From positions 26,798,427 through 26,862,426 of the forward strand of contig OX031065.1 of assembly GCA_943736015.1 (NCBI GenBank): DNA of 64,000 bases. The letters are read 5' to 3'. The notes under the pieces were generated by a model that was not told the DNA's origin, did not search any database, and saw only the letters and a program-made list of their open reading frames with translations. This document shows positions 61,838 to 64,000 of this stretch, one piece after another. How positions within the stretch are numbered: the first letter of the stretch is position 1; every line of letters begins with the position of its first letter. The translations under genes and the position numbers were made by a program. The stretch is from Tridacna crocea. Lineage: Eukaryota; Mollusca; Bivalvia; Cardiida; Cardiidae.

Positions 61838-62110
61838 TTAACCTTTTACCTGAAGGTGAAATTATAGACATGACCAAATAAGCATTTGCAACAAAATCAG
61901 ATGAGCTATATGTAACACTTGATGGAACCTGTATTTAAGTCTTCAATACCATGCAGTCCCAAGTTTTAATGACCCTCAAGAAATCATTGTTAGAGAAGGA
62001 GAAAATTTTCTCCTTTCCTTTCCCAACAATGTTTTCTACCCCATGAAAGGCAGATTTCATGTTTTGAGTGGCATTTGATTTATCATCTGCAAATTAACTA
62101 CATTTTTGTT
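61838..62110. mobile_element. Two MITE-A fragments
   Basis: A reverse left end (TTAACCTTTTACCTGAAGG) is followed by a forward copy (CCATGCAGTCCCAAG to CATCTGCAAATTAAC) with a reduced hairpin, GGAGAAAATTTTCTCC. Confidence 0.65.
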
Positions 62111-62139
62111 GTTCTAGTTCAGTCAGTTACTATAGTATA

Positions 62140-62253
62140 AAACATTGCAGACAAAGGACCAAATACTGCTAATAAGCTTCCTATAATAATATTCCCAATA
62201 CGCTTTTTCTTGAAAGGTCATATAGACACCAGATTTGTTTAGTAGAAGGTTAA
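62140..62253 (-). mobile_element. MITE-A copy, left half missing, diverged
   Basis: AAAACATTGCAGACAAAGG to TTTAGTAGAAGGTTAA. Confidence 0.62.
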
Positions 62254-62463
62254 ATTTTACCAGACGACTTTTTTAGACTTGATCAGATTGAAAGACAAGA
62301 AAATAAAATTAATGTAGGTCATTTGATGATCACAGTGTTTGATAGGATGGAAAAAAATGTGGGAAAATGCTGTTTACCAGCATTTTCTCCTTTTTTCACA
62401 ATCTTTTCTAAAACCTTCTTTCTGAAAGTTATTAAAATTTAGGATTGTGTGGTAAAGGGTTGA
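62250..62463 (-). mobile_element. MITE-A copy, left arm shortened
   Basis: TTAAATTTTACCAGAC to GTGGTAAAGGGTTGA. Shares TTAA 62250-62253. Confidence 0.83.
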
Positions 62464-62856
62464 GCAACTTTTTTGTCCTTGTGTCAAATCTAAATTATAC
62501 GGCCCTGCGTCTAATACAGTAATTAAGAGCTATCAGTTGATATGTGTGTCGGAATTCCAACTTTCATTAAACTATGCAAGGGGAGTGTTGAATTTTTTGT
62601 CTCCGGGTTTTTCTGTTTCAAATTGAGGTAATTAAATCCGGTGGATTTCAATAGCAGTAATTTGCATACATCTCATTATGACCAGTTTTTGAAAGAGGGA
62701 AAAAAAACAACATTGAAATTTGAATCTTCAGTCATGTTATTTTTTTTGGTAAATGGTGTCATTATCTCCAGATTTTTAATTATAGAAAAGTGCTGTATCA
62801 CAAAATTCATGTCCTAGGGTAGCTTGAATTCTGTTCCTTGATCACCTGATAAGCCT
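62464..62856. other. Repeat-free island with octamer and TAATTA sites
   Basis: TAATTA at 62520 and 62629 and a perfect ATTTGCAT octamer at 62660-62667 lie within ~150 bp. Candidate POU/homeodomain enhancer; not shown to function. Confidence 0.35.
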
Positions 62857-62940
62857 GGGTCCATATTCACTTGAACCACTCTTAAGAACATTCCTAGTGT
62901 TGGGCTCCAGAATTGTCTAAATGTGTACATTGCAGGAGTT
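62857..62940. repeat. Long-palindrome repeat D, half copy
   Basis: CATATTCACTTGAACCACTC and CTTAAGAACATTCCTAGTG match the left end of the D family. The mirror half is absent. Confidence 0.5.
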
Positions 62941-62959
62941 CTGATTCAACACGTTTTTT

Positions 62960-63065
62960 TTCCCCCATTCAAAGACAAATCTTGTCACTCGAGTCCTGTG
63001 AAGTTTGTTGTTTGCAAGTACATTCAATGGGACAAGGCTAAAAATTTGTCATATGTTGAAGAATC
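62960..63065 (+). mobile_element. MITE-A right-half fragment
   Basis: TTTGTTGTTTGCAAGTACATT to TTTGTCATATGTTGAAG. Confidence 0.6.
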
Positions 63066-63069
63066 AAAT

Positions 63070-63282
63070 TTTTAACAAGCAACAAAATTTCAAACTTATT
63101 TAAACTGATAGCATTTGCAGACGACAAAATAAATATGGATGTGAAATCAAGATTTGTTTTGGGAAGCGTACATAAAGATTGTGGGAAAAGGAAAAAAGGC
63201 TGTTTTCTCCTTTTTCCACAGTGTTTTCAAATGCTTTCAACCTCAGAGCCATGAAAACCAGGGCTTATCTAAGAAAGGTTTA
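63070..63282 (-). mobile_element. MITE-A copy, centre deleted
   Basis: AACAAGCAACAAAATTTC, GCATTTGCAGACGACAAAAT, then GGAAAAAAGGCTG joining TTTTCTCC. The right end is decayed. Confidence 0.78.
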
Positions 63283-63405
63283 ACAACACTGAAGGTGAAG
63301 GCTTTTGAAAATATTTTGGGAAAAGGAGAAAATAACAGTGATTAGCAGTTTCTTCTTTTCCCACAACACATCCTACCCTATCAAACATACTTTGGCTTTT
63401 GAAGC
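63280..63405 (+). mobile_element. MITE-A fragment
   Basis: ACACTGAAGGTGAAGGC with a hairpin whose centre is GTGATTAGC. Confidence 0.62.
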
Positions 63406-63539
63406 TTCAAATTTGTGGTATATAGAAACCTTAAATATATTTATTTTACATCGATTGAGAAACAAGTTCAATCCATTTACAGTAATCTCTCTCAATTATG
63501 CTTCCTTGGAACTCACCAGTACTCGACCCGAATATGTGA

Positions 63540-63645
63540 GCCACTGAAAAACCCCAAAGTTGACACCCACTCCTGGGTATCAAACACAGGACCTTTTGGT
63601 TACAGGGCAGATGCTGTACCTCACAGCCTTGAACACCACAGAAAC
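63540..63645 (-). mobile_element. tRNA-derived SINE head, decayed
   Basis: On the reverse strand GGCTGTGAGGTACAGCATC and GTGTTTGATACCCAGG resemble A and B boxes. No body or tail match was found. Confidence 0.4.
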
Positions 63646-64000
63646 TTTCAGCTTTAGGAAATTCTTAAATTCTTTTGTTTGGTATAGAGTGAAATGCCAT
63701 AGAGAATTTTGTCCTTGTTCATTATGTTGGTACAGTGGATAAGGGCCAAAGTGCATTATCAAATCCTCATAAAAGATAATAAACACTTGTAAAGGGAAGT
63801 TATAGATGACACATAAGGCAAGGAAGCCCAGAGAAGCCCAAATGATATGCAGTGTTTTCATAAAAGCCCATTTTTTGACACCCGAGCCCTAAATTACTTT
63901 TTAAGATAATATAGCCCATGCTTGGCTGGGTACACTGTTACTCATTAAAGAATCAAATTAAATGACAAAAAACTTCCATCCTTGAATATTTTACATACAA
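63646..64000. other. Non-repetitive DNA to window end
   Basis: Nothing recognised except a short TTTGGTATAGAGTGAA that may be a MITE-A right-end scrap at ~63677. Confidence 0.35.

Noticed and set aside
413-63405. Dozens of short open frames sharing peptides such as GKGENAGNQHFLLFPQCF or KEKMLVTSIFSFS
   Set aside because: They are translations of the MITE-A hairpin in different frames. They occur on both strands and track the repeat, not a gene family.
413-63405. CRISPR-like array of repeats
   Set aside because: Repeats are dispersed in both orientations, have their own target sites and lie in a eukaryotic intron.

Overview
The window looks like animal nuclear DNA, most likely from a bivalve or other mollusc. 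It is AT-rich, has very low coding density and one long intron-flanked exon, and carries tRNA-derived SINEs plus many short palindromic elements. The phylum is an inference from the protein and the repeat style; no species marker was seen.

Only one gene is supported. A large exon on the + strand (about 10928 to 14385) carries the start codon and the first ~1120 residues of a ZFHX3/ZFHX4-type (ATBF1, fly zfh2) zinc-finger homeobox transcription factor, with about ten C2H2 fingers. It is bounded by a good splice acceptor (AG at 10926-10927) and a good donor (GT at 14386-14387, phase 1). The homeodomain exons were not found downstream, so 14386-64000 reads as one intron of at least 49.6 kb. The ORF runs on to 14621, but that part is intron and includes a palindromic repeat. 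DNA upstream of 10928 is read as 5' intron or flank.

Nearly everything else is built from short non-autonomous elements. I call the main family MITE-A: roughly 100 copies or fragments, about 225-230 bp when whole. It is flanked by TTAA, ends in CCCTTTACCA / TGGTAAAGGG inverted repeats (piggyBac-like), and has a near-perfect hairpin with 33-bp arms and a 1-nt centre. MITE-B (three copies) has the same layout with a different hairpin sequence, and all three copies sit inside MITE-A copies. MITE-C (about 25 copies) is a third TTAA element with a GATCAGACTGCA palindrome. Copies nest in one another and abut in chains sharing a single TTAA. No transposase was found in the window.

Other repeats are two tRNA-derived SINE groups (one copy with an 11-bp target duplication), a local inverted and tandem repeat cluster at 22.0-23.4 kb with a perfect 37-bp-arm palindrome, a long-palindrome family at 40.9 and 56.0 kb, and several local tandem duplications.

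The repeat-poor islands (about 7.2-8.5, 15.7-16.7, 27.1-27.4, 32.1-32.7, 53.7-54.0 and 62.5-62.7 kb) hold candidate cis-regulatory motifs: a TAATTA cluster, two RFX X-box palindromes and an octamer. They are the best places to look for enhancers of this developmental gene. Nearly all other ORFs in the window are chance translations of the repeats.
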